Source: Mastigocoleus testarum BC008 (lineage in GTDB: Bacteria > Cyanobacteriota > Cyanobacteriia > Cyanobacteriales > Nostocaceae). From it: a DNA stretch of 64,000 nt. Made by a program: the position numbers and the translations under genes. Each line of letters begins with the position of its first letter. Within the stretch, counting starts at the first letter, position 1. This document shows positions 26,899 to 35,042 of this stretch, one piece after another. The notes below the pieces were generated by a model. It saw only the letters and a program-made list of their open reading frames with translations, did not search any database and was not told where the DNA came from. The stretch spans positions 57,668-121,667 of the forward strand of contig NZ_LMTZ01000100.1 of NCBI RefSeq assembly GCF_001456025.1, in the 5' to 3' direction.

Positions 26899-27369
26899 TC
26901 AAGAGATAACAAAACAATCTTCCATTTTTAAACCGCATCCACTCCACCATCCATCAGGTAACAGTACGCCGTTAAAACTAGCTATTTTATCTAGACTCAT
27001 AAAATAAACCCAAGCTAAACCGAGACTTTCTCCTTGGGGAGCAAAAATTTCAACTTGGTGGCGGTTATAAAGATTTTCGGAAGGAGTTCGCCCAGGAAGA
27101 TAATCTTCCAACTCATCCAATTTAGATAAGATCCTCAATTGCTGGAAACTCAATAAATAGCCATAAACTAAGCGCGACCCCACAGCCATACCAGGATAAC
27201 CTACACCTAGGTCGAACAATTCCCCGATAGTGTAAGCCGGTAACACTCCACCATTACAATTATCTAATTTACCCGCACAATACTTGGGATAGTTACCTTC
27301 ACCAGGCTTAAGGGTGCCGTAGACAAAAACTCTGATGGATGATATAATTTTTGCTTCTGATTCAGGCAT
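26899..27369 (-). CDS. Gamma-glutamylcyclotransferase-like (AIG2/GGCT fold) protein
   Basis: A 156-residue protein of the GGCT-like family, whose members cleave gamma-glutamyl dipeptides or related amines. The N-terminal 'IRVFVYGTLKPGEGNY' holds the conserved 'YGTLxxG' substrate loop. Later come 'VYGYLLSF', 'LSKLDELEDYLPG' with the expected catalytic-type Glu, and an aromatic C-terminal part. The ATG at 27369 is preferred. A longer reading would run into the leuS start region. It is divergent from leuS with about 90 bp between the starts. Confidence 0.85.
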   Translation of the reverse strand: MPESEAKIISSIRVFVYGTLKPGEGNYPKYCAGKLDNCNGGVLPAYTIGELFDLGVGYPGMAVGSRLVYGYLLSFQQLRILSKLDELEDYLPGRTPSENLYNRHQVEIFAPQGESLGLAWVYFMSLDKIASFNGVLLPDGWWSGCGLKMEDCFVIS

Positions 27370-27458
27370 GAGTTGTTTAGTCAGCACATTACTTTGCCTA
27401 GCGTTTAGAATATTTAGGCAGGCAAAATCAAAATTATATATCCAGTAGGAGTTTTTTG

Positions 27459-30062
27459 GTGGATTCCCGATACAGACCAGCAGAAATTGAGGCAAAGTGG
27501 CAGAAGAAATGGGTAGAAACTGGCTTACATAAAACTGATACAGACCTTAATAAGCCAAAGTTTTACGCCACCTCTATGTTTCCTTATCCATCGGGTAACC
27601 TACATATGGGTCATGTCCGTAACTATACAATTACTGATGTGATTGCTCGTTTCAAACGCATGCAAGGATATCGAGTATTACATCCGATGGGATGGGATGC
27701 TTTTGGTTTGCCTGCTGAAAATGCTGCGATAGATCGAGGCGTTCATCCTTCGAAGTGGACTTATCAAAATATTGTCCAGATGCGCTCGCAACTGGAACCT
27801 TTGGGTTTATCCATTGATTGGGATTGTGAGGTCGCTACCTGCTCCCCGGATTACTACAAATGGACCCAATGGATATTTTTGCAATTTTTAGAAGCAGGTT
27901 TAGCTTACCAGAAAGAATCAGCAGTTAATTGGGATCCAATCGACCAAACAGTATTGGCGAATGAACAAGTAGATAATCAAGGTCGTTCTTGGCGTAGCGG
28001 AGCCCAAGTAGAAAGAAAATTATTGCGACAGTGGTTTTTCAAGATTACTGACTATGCAGAGGAGTTACTTAACGATCTTGATAAATTAACAGGATGGCCC
28101 GAACGGGTCAAATTGATGCAGGCAAACTGGATTGGTAAATCAACAGGGGCGTATTTGGAATTTCCCATTGTGGGAATGGAAGAAAAAATCGGTGTTTATA
28201 CAACCCGACCAGATACGGTTTATGGGGTTAGCTATGTCGTACTCGCACCAGAACATCCTTTGACCGAGAAGGTTACAACTCAAGAAAGAAGACCTGCGGT
28301 AGAAACATTTGTCCAAGAAGTTGCCAACCAAAGTGAGTTGGAACGTACTGCTGAAGACAAACCGAAAAAAGGAATTGCCACTGGCGGTAAAGCTATTAAC
28401 CCATTTAACGGGGAAGAAGTACCCATTTGGATTGCTGACTACGTGCTTTACGAATATGGTACTGGCGCAGTAATGGGAGTACCAGCACATGATGCTCGAG
28501 ATTTTAAGTTTGCCAATAATTATGATTTACCAATTGAGTTCGTAATCGCAGACCCCAAAGCAGTTGGCGAGCAAGATATTTCTCCATCAGCAGATGATGG
28601 CGAACAAGTGATCCAGGTAGAATCCACCGAAGCCTATACCGAAGCTGGAATAGTCATAAATTCCGGTCAATTTACTGGGATGTCGTCCGAATCAGCAAAA
28701 CAAGCAATTATTGAGTACGCCGAAGATAAAGGTTTTGGTAAAGCACGAGTACAATATCGCTTGCGGGATTGGCTAATTTCTCGACAAAGATATTGGGGTA
28801 CGCCAATTCCAATAATTCACTGTCCTGATTGTGGTGTAGTTCCAGTACCAGATGAAGATTTACCGGTGCAGTTACCAGAAAACGTTGATTTTTCTGGACG
28901 TGGTCCATCACCATTAGCCAAGCTGGAAGACTGGGTCAATGTACCTTGTCCGAATTGTTCTACTCCAGCGAAAAGAGAAACAGATACCATGGATACCTTT
29001 ATTGATTCCTCGTGGTATTTCTTGCGCTATCCTGACGCCAAAAACGAGCAGAAAGTCTTTGACTCAGCCAAAACCAACGACTGGATGCCGGTAGATCAAT
29101 ATGTTGGTGGGATTGAACATGCTATTTTGCACCTACTGTATTCGCGATTTTTTACCAAAGTATTGCGCGATCGCGGTTTACTGAACTTTGACGAACCCTT
29201 CCAACGTCTTTTGACTCAAGGAATGGTACAAAGTTTAACTTATAAAAACCCCGTAACTAATAAATACGTTCCTGCTTCTAAGATAGATCCAAGCGAACCG
29301 AAGGATCCAGACACCGGCGAATCCCTGCAAGTCTTTTACGAAAAGATGTCCAAGTCAAAATACAACGGCATCAAACCAGAGGAGGTGATTAGCAAATATG
29401 GGGCAGATACAGCAAGAATGTTCATTCTGTTTAAAGCTCCTCCAGAAAAAGACTTAGAATGGGAAGATACAGATGTGGAAGGACAATTCCGCTTCTTGAA
29501 CCGAGTCTGGCGCGTAGTCACAGATTTTGCTCCCAAATATCCTTCGTTGGCAAGCAAGCAAGGGAAATTAACTAAACCCGAAAAAGACTTGCGACGGGCA
29601 ATTCACACTGCCATTAAAGAAGTCACAGAGGATTTGGTTGGTGATTACCAATTCAATACCGCGATTTCGGAATTGATGAAGTTAAGTAACGCTCTGAGCG
29701 ATGCTGGTTGTAAAGATTCTTTTGTTTATGCAGAAGGCGTTCGTATTTTAGTTAAATTACTAACACCATTTGCACCACATATTGCAGAAGAATTATGGCA
29801 TCAATTAGGGTATACTGCTTCTGTTGGAGATCAAAGCTGGCCAACTGTCGATCCTAAAGCCTTAGTTGTTGATGAAATAACCTTGGTAATTCAGATCAAT
29901 GGTAAAAAACGTGGTGAATTACAAGTATCAGCACAACTCGATAAAGCTGGCTTGGAGAAATACGCCCGGGAATCAGAAGTTGCTAGGCGGTATATCGAAG
30001 ACAAACAAATTAAAAAGGTAATTGTTGTTCCCGGCAAACTAGTTAACTTTGTCGTTGGTTAA
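27459..30062 (+). CDS. leuS: Leucyl-tRNA synthetase
   Basis: A class-I aminoacyl-tRNA synthetase of about 867 residues that charges tRNA-Leu. The HIGH-type motif is 'PYPSGNLHMGHVRNYT' (about 42-57), the editing CP1 domain spans about 220-420 ('TTRPDTVYGVSYVVLAPEHP'), and the KMSKS motif is 'YEKMSKSKYNGI' (about 628). A zinc-type 'CPDCG...CPNC' pair lies near 455-500. The anticodon-binding domain ends the protein. The GTG at 27459 lies 7 bases after AGTAGGAG. The adjacent TTG at 27456 is the alternative start. Full length, with no damage. Confidence 0.97.
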   Translation: MDSRYRPAEIEAKWQKKWVETGLHKTDTDLNKPKFYATSMFPYPSGNLHMGHVRNYTITDVIARFKRMQGYRVLHPMGWDAFGLPAENAAIDRGVHPSKWTYQNIVQMRSQLEPLGLSIDWDCEVATCSPDYYKWTQWIFLQFLEAGLAYQKESAVNWDPIDQTVLANEQVDNQGRSWRSGAQVERKLLRQWFFKITDYAEELLNDLDKLTGWPERVKLMQANWIGKSTGAYLEFPIVGMEEKIGVYTTRPDTVYGVSYVVLAPEHPLTEKVTTQERRPAVETFVQEVANQSELERTAEDKPKKGIATGGKAINPFNGEEVPIWIADYVLYEYGTGAVMGVPAHDARDFKFANNYDLPIEFVIADPKAVGEQDISPSADDGEQVIQVESTEAYTEAGIVINSGQFTGMSSESAKQAIIEYAEDKGFGKARVQYRLRDWLISRQRYWGTPIPIIHCPDCGVVPVPDEDLPVQLPENVDFSGRGPSPLAKLEDWVNVPCPNCSTPAKRETDTMDTFIDSSWYFLRYPDAKNEQKVFDSAKTNDWMPVDQYVGGIEHAILHLLYSRFFTKVLRDRGLLNFDEPFQRLLTQGMVQSLTYKNPVTNKYVPASKIDPSEPKDPDTGESLQVFYEKMSKSKYNGIKPEEVISKYGADTARMFILFKAPPEKDLEWEDTDVEGQFRFLNRVWRVVTDFAPKYPSLASKQGKLTKPEKDLRRAIHTAIKEVTEDLVGDYQFNTAISELMKLSNALSDAGCKDSFVYAEGVRILVKLLTPFAPHIAEELWHQLGYTASVGDQSWPTVDPKALVVDEITLVIQINGKKRGELQVSAQLDKAGLEKYARESEVARRYIEDKQIKKVIVVPGKLVNFVVG

Positions 30063-30104
30063 ATTACCCCGAATCACACTTTCTCACATAAACACACTAA
30101 TACG

Positions 30105-30236
30105 ATGTCCACTAAATTATCCGTACAACCTGAAGAACCCCCTCCGGATTTTCCTCTCCTGGCTCCTTACCTGTGGCGCGCAGTAAGCCACATATTGGGT
30201 GGTCACGGCAGAGGAGGACCTCCTGGTTACGGATAA
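30105..30236 (+). CDS. Possible 43-residue protein with Gly-rich C-terminus
   Basis: An open frame 42 bp after leuS. It starts MSTKLSVQPEEPPPDFPLLA, continues with a hydrophobic/aromatic stretch ('PYLWRAVSHIL') and ends in a Gly/Arg/Pro-rich tail 'GGHGRGGPPGYG'. Codon use looks like that of real genes and its GC content is higher than in the surrounding spacer. No clear ribosome site is seen, so it may depend on leuS read-through. I do not recognise the family. Confidence 0.45.
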   Translation: MSTKLSVQPEEPPPDFPLLAPYLWRAVSHILGGHGRGGPPGYG

Positions 30237-30661
30237 TTAGTTGACATTAATCGCATAATTTGAGCTTCGCGCAAATTAGTTTGTGCGTGGATTACATTTT
30301 TAATTCGCTTCTTAACCGATAAATCGCGGAATGTATAACAGCTTTTCGCGTGAATTTTGGATTTTATCCGAGAGCATTATTTATATAAAGGTTAAGGCAA
30401 ATAGATCTCTATCCTTCGAACGCAGGGTAGCTATTACAGCGTTAGATGAATAAAGCCCTTCAAACTTATAGGGCGAAATATCCTCATTCAATAATCCACC
30501 CACAAAACACCGAAATCTATCCACTTGAGATATATTTTTCTATCTCATGAAAAGTATATTTTTAAAGCGATTAGTAACAATAATTACAATTATTCTTAAT
30601 TAAATATTTTTTTTCGAAGTGGGGACGGTAATTGACTACTACCGATGACTCATTACGAACA
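30237..30661. other. Intergenic region after leuS and the small frame
   Basis: About 425 bp with no convincing coding frame. Nothing beyond AT-rich sequence was found until the hairpin at 30662-30698. Confidence 0.5.
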
Positions 30662-30704
30662 CAAAAAAGCGCTTGAGATTTTTGCTCACCCAAGCGCTCC
30701 CCCG
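30662..30704 (-). ncRNA. Candidate short minus-strand RNA ending in a strong terminator
   Basis: On the minus strand AGCGCTTG (30698-30691) and CAAGCGCT (30675-30668) form an 8-bp stem directly followed by six T residues. That is a textbook Rho-independent terminator. No minus-strand gene lies immediately upstream, so the transcript that ends here must be non-coding. A promoter-like pair lies just upstream (30711-30738). Transcription from it would give an RNA of about 43 nt, unless a more distant promoter is used. Confidence 0.45.
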
Positions 30705-30710
30705 TATATA

Positions 30711-30738
30711 TGTATACCAAGTCACTAGTTTGATGCAA
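30711..30738 (-). promoter_or_regulatory. Putative promoter of the minus-strand RNA
   Basis: Read on the minus strand, TTGCAT (30738-30733) and TATACA (30716-30711) are separated by 16 bp. The terminator begins about 13 bases after the -10 box. Confidence 0.4.
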
Positions 30739-31031
30739 CATTTGATAATCGCTGTTTTCCCTTATACAAAGGAATTGCGAAATTAATCTGTGGCAAACAT
30801 ATGGTGAAGTGGTATCACTCCTTGCACAAATACAGAATATCTTTTCTGGGTTATAACGGGGAATCGGGTGAGTGACAGTTTGTCAACTGACACTAGTAAA
30901 AGCGATGAAGATTTTTTGTGAAATCTACCTAATTTACGGTGAAATTCTACTTTACCCTAGTGGCAATAGGGTATAACAGCATGCCAATAGTTTTAGTAAT
31001 AAATTACTAGAGTGACTGACTGGGAATTGGG

Positions 31032-31190
31032 GACTGGCGACTAGGGACTGGCGACTGGCGACTGGCGACTGGCGACTGGCGACTGAGGACTGGAAAGATA
31101 ACATTTTAATCTCTAACTTCAATCCTTACCCCTAATCACTAATCCCCAATCCCTAATCCCCAATCCCCAATCCCCAGTCGCGAATCTCCG
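31032..31190. repeat. Heptamer repeats (CTGGCGA)n and CCCCAAT-type repeats
   Basis: 31032-31094 carries about eight copies of CTGGCGA/CTAGGGA. 31139-31190 carries CCCTAAT/CCCCAAT copies in a related register. They fill the spacer immediately before the sugar kinase gene, whose upstream region otherwise (30739-31030) shows nothing identifiable. Confidence 0.85.
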
Positions 31191-31237
31191 ACCCCCATCC
31201 TCCCTGTAAAATATCGGCATAATAGTGGGTGAGAATT

Positions 31238-32287
31238 ATGGAAATATTCCTTCCGGGACGTTTATGTTTGTTTGGCGAACATAGCGATTGGGCTAGTAGC
31301 TACCGTCGCGTTAATCCAAAAATAGGAAAAGGATTGACCCTAATGGTAGGTATCAATCAAGGGTTGTATGCTGAGGTCACACCCCATCCCGAACAATTCA
31401 TTCTCCGGGTATCTCAAGGCACGCAGACGCCCCAAATTTTGACTTTACCCATGTCTAGACCTGTTTTATTGGCTGTGGCTCAGAAGGGAGGGTTTTTTAG
31501 CTATGCAGCTGGAGTCGCGTACCAAATCTTGACCCAGTTTCATGTGGGTGGGCTGGAAATTAACAATTATTTAACAGATTTGCCAATCAAAAAGGGCTTA
31601 TCCTCCAGTGCTGCAATCTGTGTTTTGGTTGCAAGGGCATTTAATCAAATTTATGACTTAAAGATGACCCTGCGGGGAGAAATGGAATTTGCCTATCTTG
31701 GAGAGATTACTACTCCTTCTCGCTGCGGACGAATGGATCAAGCTTGTGCTTATGGCAATAATCCAATTGCAATGGTATTTGATGGAGAGCACCTTGATGT
31801 TTTAGAGTTGAAGGTACCCCAAGATTTATTTTTTGTAATAGTGGATTTGGGAACTCAGAAAAACACGCAAAAAATCCTTGCTCGACTCAATGACTGCTAT
31901 CCTACCCCTGAAAACAAAATACAAGCAGACGTACAAAAGTACCTCGGTTCCATGAACCATAAAATTACCCAAGCAGCAATTGAGGCTCTGGAACAAGGAG
32001 ATGCGGAAAAAATTGGTGATTTGATGCAAAAAGCCCAGGCTAAGTTTGATAAATATCTCATCCCTGTTTGTCCGGAGGAACTAACTGCACCAAAACTACA
32101 TGAATTGCTCAAACATAAACCAATTCAACCCTATATTTGGGGTGGTAAGGGCGTTGGTTCTCAAGGAGATGGTGCAGCACAATTTGTTGTTAAAGATGAA
32201 GAAAGTCAACAAAAATTAATTGAAGTCATCGAGCGAGATTTCCCTCAAATGCAGTGTTTGAAATTAACAATTCATGCCCAACACTAA
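31238..32287 (+). CDS. GHMP-family sugar kinase (galactokinase-like)
   Basis: A 349-residue kinase that would phosphorylate a sugar at C1. The N-terminal substrate loop 'PGRLCLFGEHSDWASSYR' is of galactokinase type. The ATP-binding GHMP motif is 'LPIKKGLSSSAAICVLVARA', and the third motif is 'WGGKGVGSQGDGAAQFV' near the C-terminus. The ATG at 31238 has GGTGAG before it; a GTG at 31229 is possible. It overlaps the following nucleotidyltransferase gene by 14 bp. The pair therefore looks like a salvage route from free sugar to sugar-1-phosphate to nucleotide sugar. The exact sugar is not evident. Confidence 0.85.
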   Translation: MEIFLPGRLCLFGEHSDWASSYRRVNPKIGKGLTLMVGINQGLYAEVTPHPEQFILRVSQGTQTPQILTLPMSRPVLLAVAQKGGFFSYAAGVAYQILTQFHVGGLEINNYLTDLPIKKGLSSSAAICVLVARAFNQIYDLKMTLRGEMEFAYLGEITTPSRCGRMDQACAYGNNPIAMVFDGEHLDVLELKVPQDLFFVIVDLGTQKNTQKILARLNDCYPTPENKIQADVQKYLGSMNHKITQAAIEALEQGDAEKIGDLMQKAQAKFDKYLIPVCPEELTAPKLHELLKHKPIQPYIWGGKGVGSQGDGAAQFVVKDEESQQKLIEVIERDFPQMQCLKLTIHAQH

Positions 32288-33158
32288 AATCACAAAAGCC
32301 GTAATTCCAGCTGCAGGTTTTGGTACCCGTTTATATCCTGCCACTAAAGTCGTGAAGAAAGAACTTTTTCCGATTATGGATCGGGATGGTAAGGTTAAAC
32401 CGGTCATTCAGGTGATCGTAGAAGAAGTGATCGCTGCTGGGGTTGAAGAAATTGGTATTGTCACCCAACCAGAAGATACGGGTGTCTTTAAAGATTTTTT
32501 TCAAAAGCCTCCCAGCAAGGAACTTTATCAAAAGTTGTCACCCCAAAATCGAGAATACAGTGAATATATTCAAGAATTAGGTGATAAGATAACGGTTCTA
32601 ACGCAATCCGAGCAAGAGGGTTACGGTCATGCTGTGTTTTGTGCCAAGGAATGGGTTAATAGTCAACCATTTTTATTAATGTTGGGGGATCATGTTTATG
32701 CTTCAAATACTGAAAAATCTTGTGCGCGTCAAATTTTGGATGTTTACGAGCAAAGTGACTGCAGTGTAATTGGTTTAGACACCATGTCAGTACCAACGAT
32801 TCAAAAAGCTGGTTGCATTACTGGTACATGGCGAGAGTTCAAGTCTGTCCTTGAAATTACTCAGGTGTACGAAAAACCAACTGTCGAATATGCTCGTCAA
32901 AATTTACGAGTGGAAGGAATGAAAGAAGATGAATTTCTTTGTATTTTTGGTTTATATGCACTAACCCCGAAAATCTTTAATTTTTTGGAAGAACACATCA
33001 AGAACAATTTTCGAGAACGGGGTGAATTTCAGCTGACGTCCTGTTTGGATCGAGTGCGAGTTGCTGAGGGGATGACCGGTTATGTTGTTAAAGGTAAAAG
33101 CTTTGATACGGGTATGCCAAACGCTTACCGACAAACTATGATTGATTTTTCACAGTGA
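32274..33158 (+). CDS. GalU-like sugar-1-phosphate nucleotidyltransferase
   Basis: A 294-residue nucleotidyltransferase. The N-terminal 'KAVIPAAGFGTRLYPATKVV' is the nucleotide-binding loop, followed by 'KKELFPIMD', and 'EGYGHAVFCA' and 'LLMLGDHVY' hold the metal-binding Asp. This is the GalU/UGPase pattern, giving UDP-sugars, although UDP versus another nucleotide is inference. It is translationally coupled to the sugar kinase (14-bp overlap). Its TGA stop at 33156-33158 lies inside a heptamer repeat tract. Confidence 0.87.
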   Translation: MPNTKITKAVIPAAGFGTRLYPATKVVKKELFPIMDRDGKVKPVIQVIVEEVIAAGVEEIGIVTQPEDTGVFKDFFQKPPSKELYQKLSPQNREYSEYIQELGDKITVLTQSEQEGYGHAVFCAKEWVNSQPFLLMLGDHVYASNTEKSCARQILDVYEQSDCSVIGLDTMSVPTIQKAGCITGTWREFKSVLEITQVYEKPTVEYARQNLRVEGMKEDEFLCIFGLYALTPKIFNFLEEHIKNNFRERGEFQLTSCLDRVRVAEGMTGYVVKGKSFDTGMPNAYRQTMIDFSQ

Positions 33159-33199
33159 ACAGTGAACAGTGAACAGTGAACAGTGAACAGTGAACAGTG
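33153..33199. repeat. Heptamer repeat (CAGTGAA)n beginning on a stop codon
   Basis: Six full 7-bp copies plus a partial one. The first TGA belongs to the stop codon of the nucleotidyltransferase gene, so the repeat starts within the last codons. Confidence 0.95.
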
Positions 33200-33253
33200 G
33201 ATGGTTAAATATCCTAATCTTATTGTTGAACCTACGCTGGGAAATATGTCAAT

Positions 33254-33670
33254 CTATCCTTCAGTAGGATTGATAAGTGCCACAATCAAGCTGTAAAAGA
33301 TGAGCAAAATTGAACCATAAGTAGGATTGTACAAATGTGCGGTTGTAAATGGTCCTCCTGAAGCATATACCCAAACTATAAATGCACCAGTTGAAATGAC
33401 TATTTGGGTAATTGCTGTTACTTTTTTAGGTTCTTGAGTCTGTTTGTGAGTCCAAAGGGCTGTGATAACTATGCCAATTACAAAAGCTGTCCACAATACT
33501 ATATTCTTTGAGACTTCAGTAATATCTGCACCTTTGATTAATCCATTAACAGCGACCCAAGCACCTACTATATCTGCTGGAATATATTTGATAACTTTAT
33601 CGAAATAAGTATCAATTTGTTTTGCTGGTAATGCAGACTGATATTGTGTAGTTGTGATTCTACGGCTCAT
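33254..33670 (-). CDS. Small three-helix membrane protein at the end of the protease operon
   Basis: A 138-residue protein with three hydrophobic segments: 'NIVLWTAFVIGIVITALW' (about 56-73), 'AITQIVISTGAFIVWVYASG' (about 86-105) and 'YGSILLIFYSLIVALI' (about 118-133). The N-terminal ~50 residues are soluble. I do not recognise a family. It follows the adaptor-protease gene on the same strand after 147 bp, most of which is a tandem repeat, so it is probably the last gene of the operon. It might be the membrane target, anchor or pore component of that system. That role is inference only. Confidence 0.7.
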   Translation of the reverse strand: MSRRITTTQYQSALPAKQIDTYFDKVIKYIPADIVGAWVAVNGLIKGADITEVSKNIVLWTAFVIGIVITALWTHKQTQEPKKVTAITQIVISTGAFIVWVYASGGPFTTAHLYNPTYGSILLIFYSLIVALINPTEG

Positions 33671-33747
33671 TTTGACCTTCTTCCCATTTGAAAATTTCGT
33701 TTTTTAAAAGCAGAAAATTTTCTTTGATAATCCAAGGGAAAACTCCT

Positions 33748-33833
33748 CAAAACCCCTCCTAGCCTTCCCTTCCCCAAGGTAAACCCCCTCCTAGCCTCCC
33801 CCAAGGTAAACCCCCTCCTAGCCTCCCCCAAGG
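33748..33833. repeat. 27-bp tandem repeat overlapping the protease stop codon
   Basis: About three copies of a unit like CCCCCTCCTAGCCTCCCCCA with AGGTAAA. One copy encodes the last residues (SSLGGG) and the TAG stop of the adaptor-protease gene on the minus strand. Pyrimidine-rich repeats of this kind are widespread in Nostocales. Confidence 0.85.
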
Positions 33834-34978
33834 GAGGATGGTAGATGTTGTTGGATTTCTTGGTAGATTGAACTCAACAAAATCCCTTCTCGAATACTTC
33901 CGAAATGCGTTGCTTTTTGTGCGTGGTGTAATGCAACTACCTTCCAATCTTCATTGAAGCAGGGTGAACCGCTTGAACCTGGCGATGTTCTTGTGATGTA
34001 TTGCATCAATCCAGTATTAGGAGAAATATTTGCGATCGCATTGCTGCTCATGGCTATTTTCATCGAAGACCCTTCGGGATGTTGCAAGATATTCAAAGCC
34101 GTTCCTTTAGCCGGTAGATTTTCAAAATCACAATTTGCTGGGGTAATATCTGCTATTTGTGTAATGCTTTCTTCTACCTGAAGCAGTACGTAATCAAGCT
34201 TGTTCGTAGGACTTGATTCCAGAATTGGTCGGTCGCTAACTAATTTAAAAACTTGTCCCTCGCTTTCATTACCGGTAGCTGATGTAAAACAACCAAAGCG
34301 GAGAATAATATCGCTGGGATTTATTTGAATATCTGCAGTTGCTGAGTGAAGAACGTGGTAGTTAGTTAAAACTAGATTTGAAGCAATTAAAAAACCAGTT
34401 CCAAGTATTTTTTGGTTGGAGATTTCAATACGACATACTGAGGTAGCATGTTGAATAGTCTGCATTAAAAAACCAACATCAAGAAAATTAGGTTCGGGTT
34501 TAAACCAACTTTGCAGTTCTGTTTCATCTGGTTCTTGCCAATCAATTTCAGGTCCAAAGTCTGATATTGTTGAGGTGATATCGGTAGCAGAAAGGGGAAC
34601 TTGATAAGTAATTCGTAAGTTTTCTAATAGTTTTATATCTCTATAAAGCTTATAAATAATAATTAGAGAAACGATTAGTTTAGCATCATTAAATCCTGCT
34701 TCTGAGAGTAAAGGTTGAAGGATACTACCTAAAGTTGTAAAACGTTGATCATTAGGATTTATATCTCTAACTAAAGCCCAATTGATAAGTCTACGTGCAT
34801 CATGAATTGGGTTTCCAGTCCAAACCCCTGCAAGACTATAAACCAATTGTTGACGTAAATTAGCTCTACTTACAAGGTCGCGAAAAAAATCTTGGGGACT
34901 AGTAAAAGAGGTAGCTGCTAAACCTGCTAAAACATTTACAAGCTTATCAATATCAGCTTGTTTAATAGTAATTGACAT
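33818..34978 (-). CDS. Trypsin-like protease with N-terminal death-like adaptor (EAD-type) domain
   Basis: A 386-residue two-domain protein. Residues 1-127 form an all-helical domain with 'GVWTGN' (51-56), 'ARRLINWALV' and 'TTLGSILQPLLSEAG'. It closely matches the C-terminal domain of the REC protein at 35043. Residues about 170-375 are a chymotrypsin/trypsin-fold protease with an intact triad: His208 in 'TNYHVL', Asp262 in 'KLDYVLL' and Ser336 in 'GSSGSP'. No signal peptide is present, so it acts inside the cell. Effector-associated domains are described by Kaur, Burroughs, Iyer and Aravind as homotypic adaptors joining effectors to sensors in cyanobacterial conflict systems. Here the partner is a response regulator. 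The gene ends in a tandem repeat. Confidence 0.9.
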   Translation of the reverse strand: MSITIKQADIDKLVNVLAGLAATSFTSPQDFFRDLVSRANLRQQLVYSLAGVWTGNPIHDARRLINWALVRDINPNDQRFTTLGSILQPLLSEAGFNDAKLIVSLIIIYKLYRDIKLLENLRITYQVPLSATDITSTISDFGPEIDWQEPDETELQSWFKPEPNFLDVGFLMQTIQHATSVCRIEISNQKILGTGFLIASNLVLTNYHVLHSATADIQINPSDIILRFGCFTSATGNESEGQVFKLVSDRPILESSPTNKLDYVLLQVEESITQIADITPANCDFENLPAKGTALNILQHPEGSSMKIAMSSNAIANISPNTGLMQYITRTSPGSSGSPCFNEDWKVVALHHAQKATHFGSIREGILLSSIYQEIQQHLPSSLGGG

Positions 34979-35042
34979 AATAATTATAAATATATATATA
35001 ATTTTAGAATTAGATTATAGTTATTTGTCTGCTGTTATTTAT

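Noticed and set aside
26588..26950. 120-residue minus-strand frame
   Set aside because: Its core is a Ser-Val-Gly run from the 9-bp repeat and it overlaps the end of the GGCT-like gene.
30237..30661. tRNA or 6S RNA gene in the leuS spacer
   Set aside because: No cloverleaf or T-loop consensus and no long closed hairpin could be drawn.
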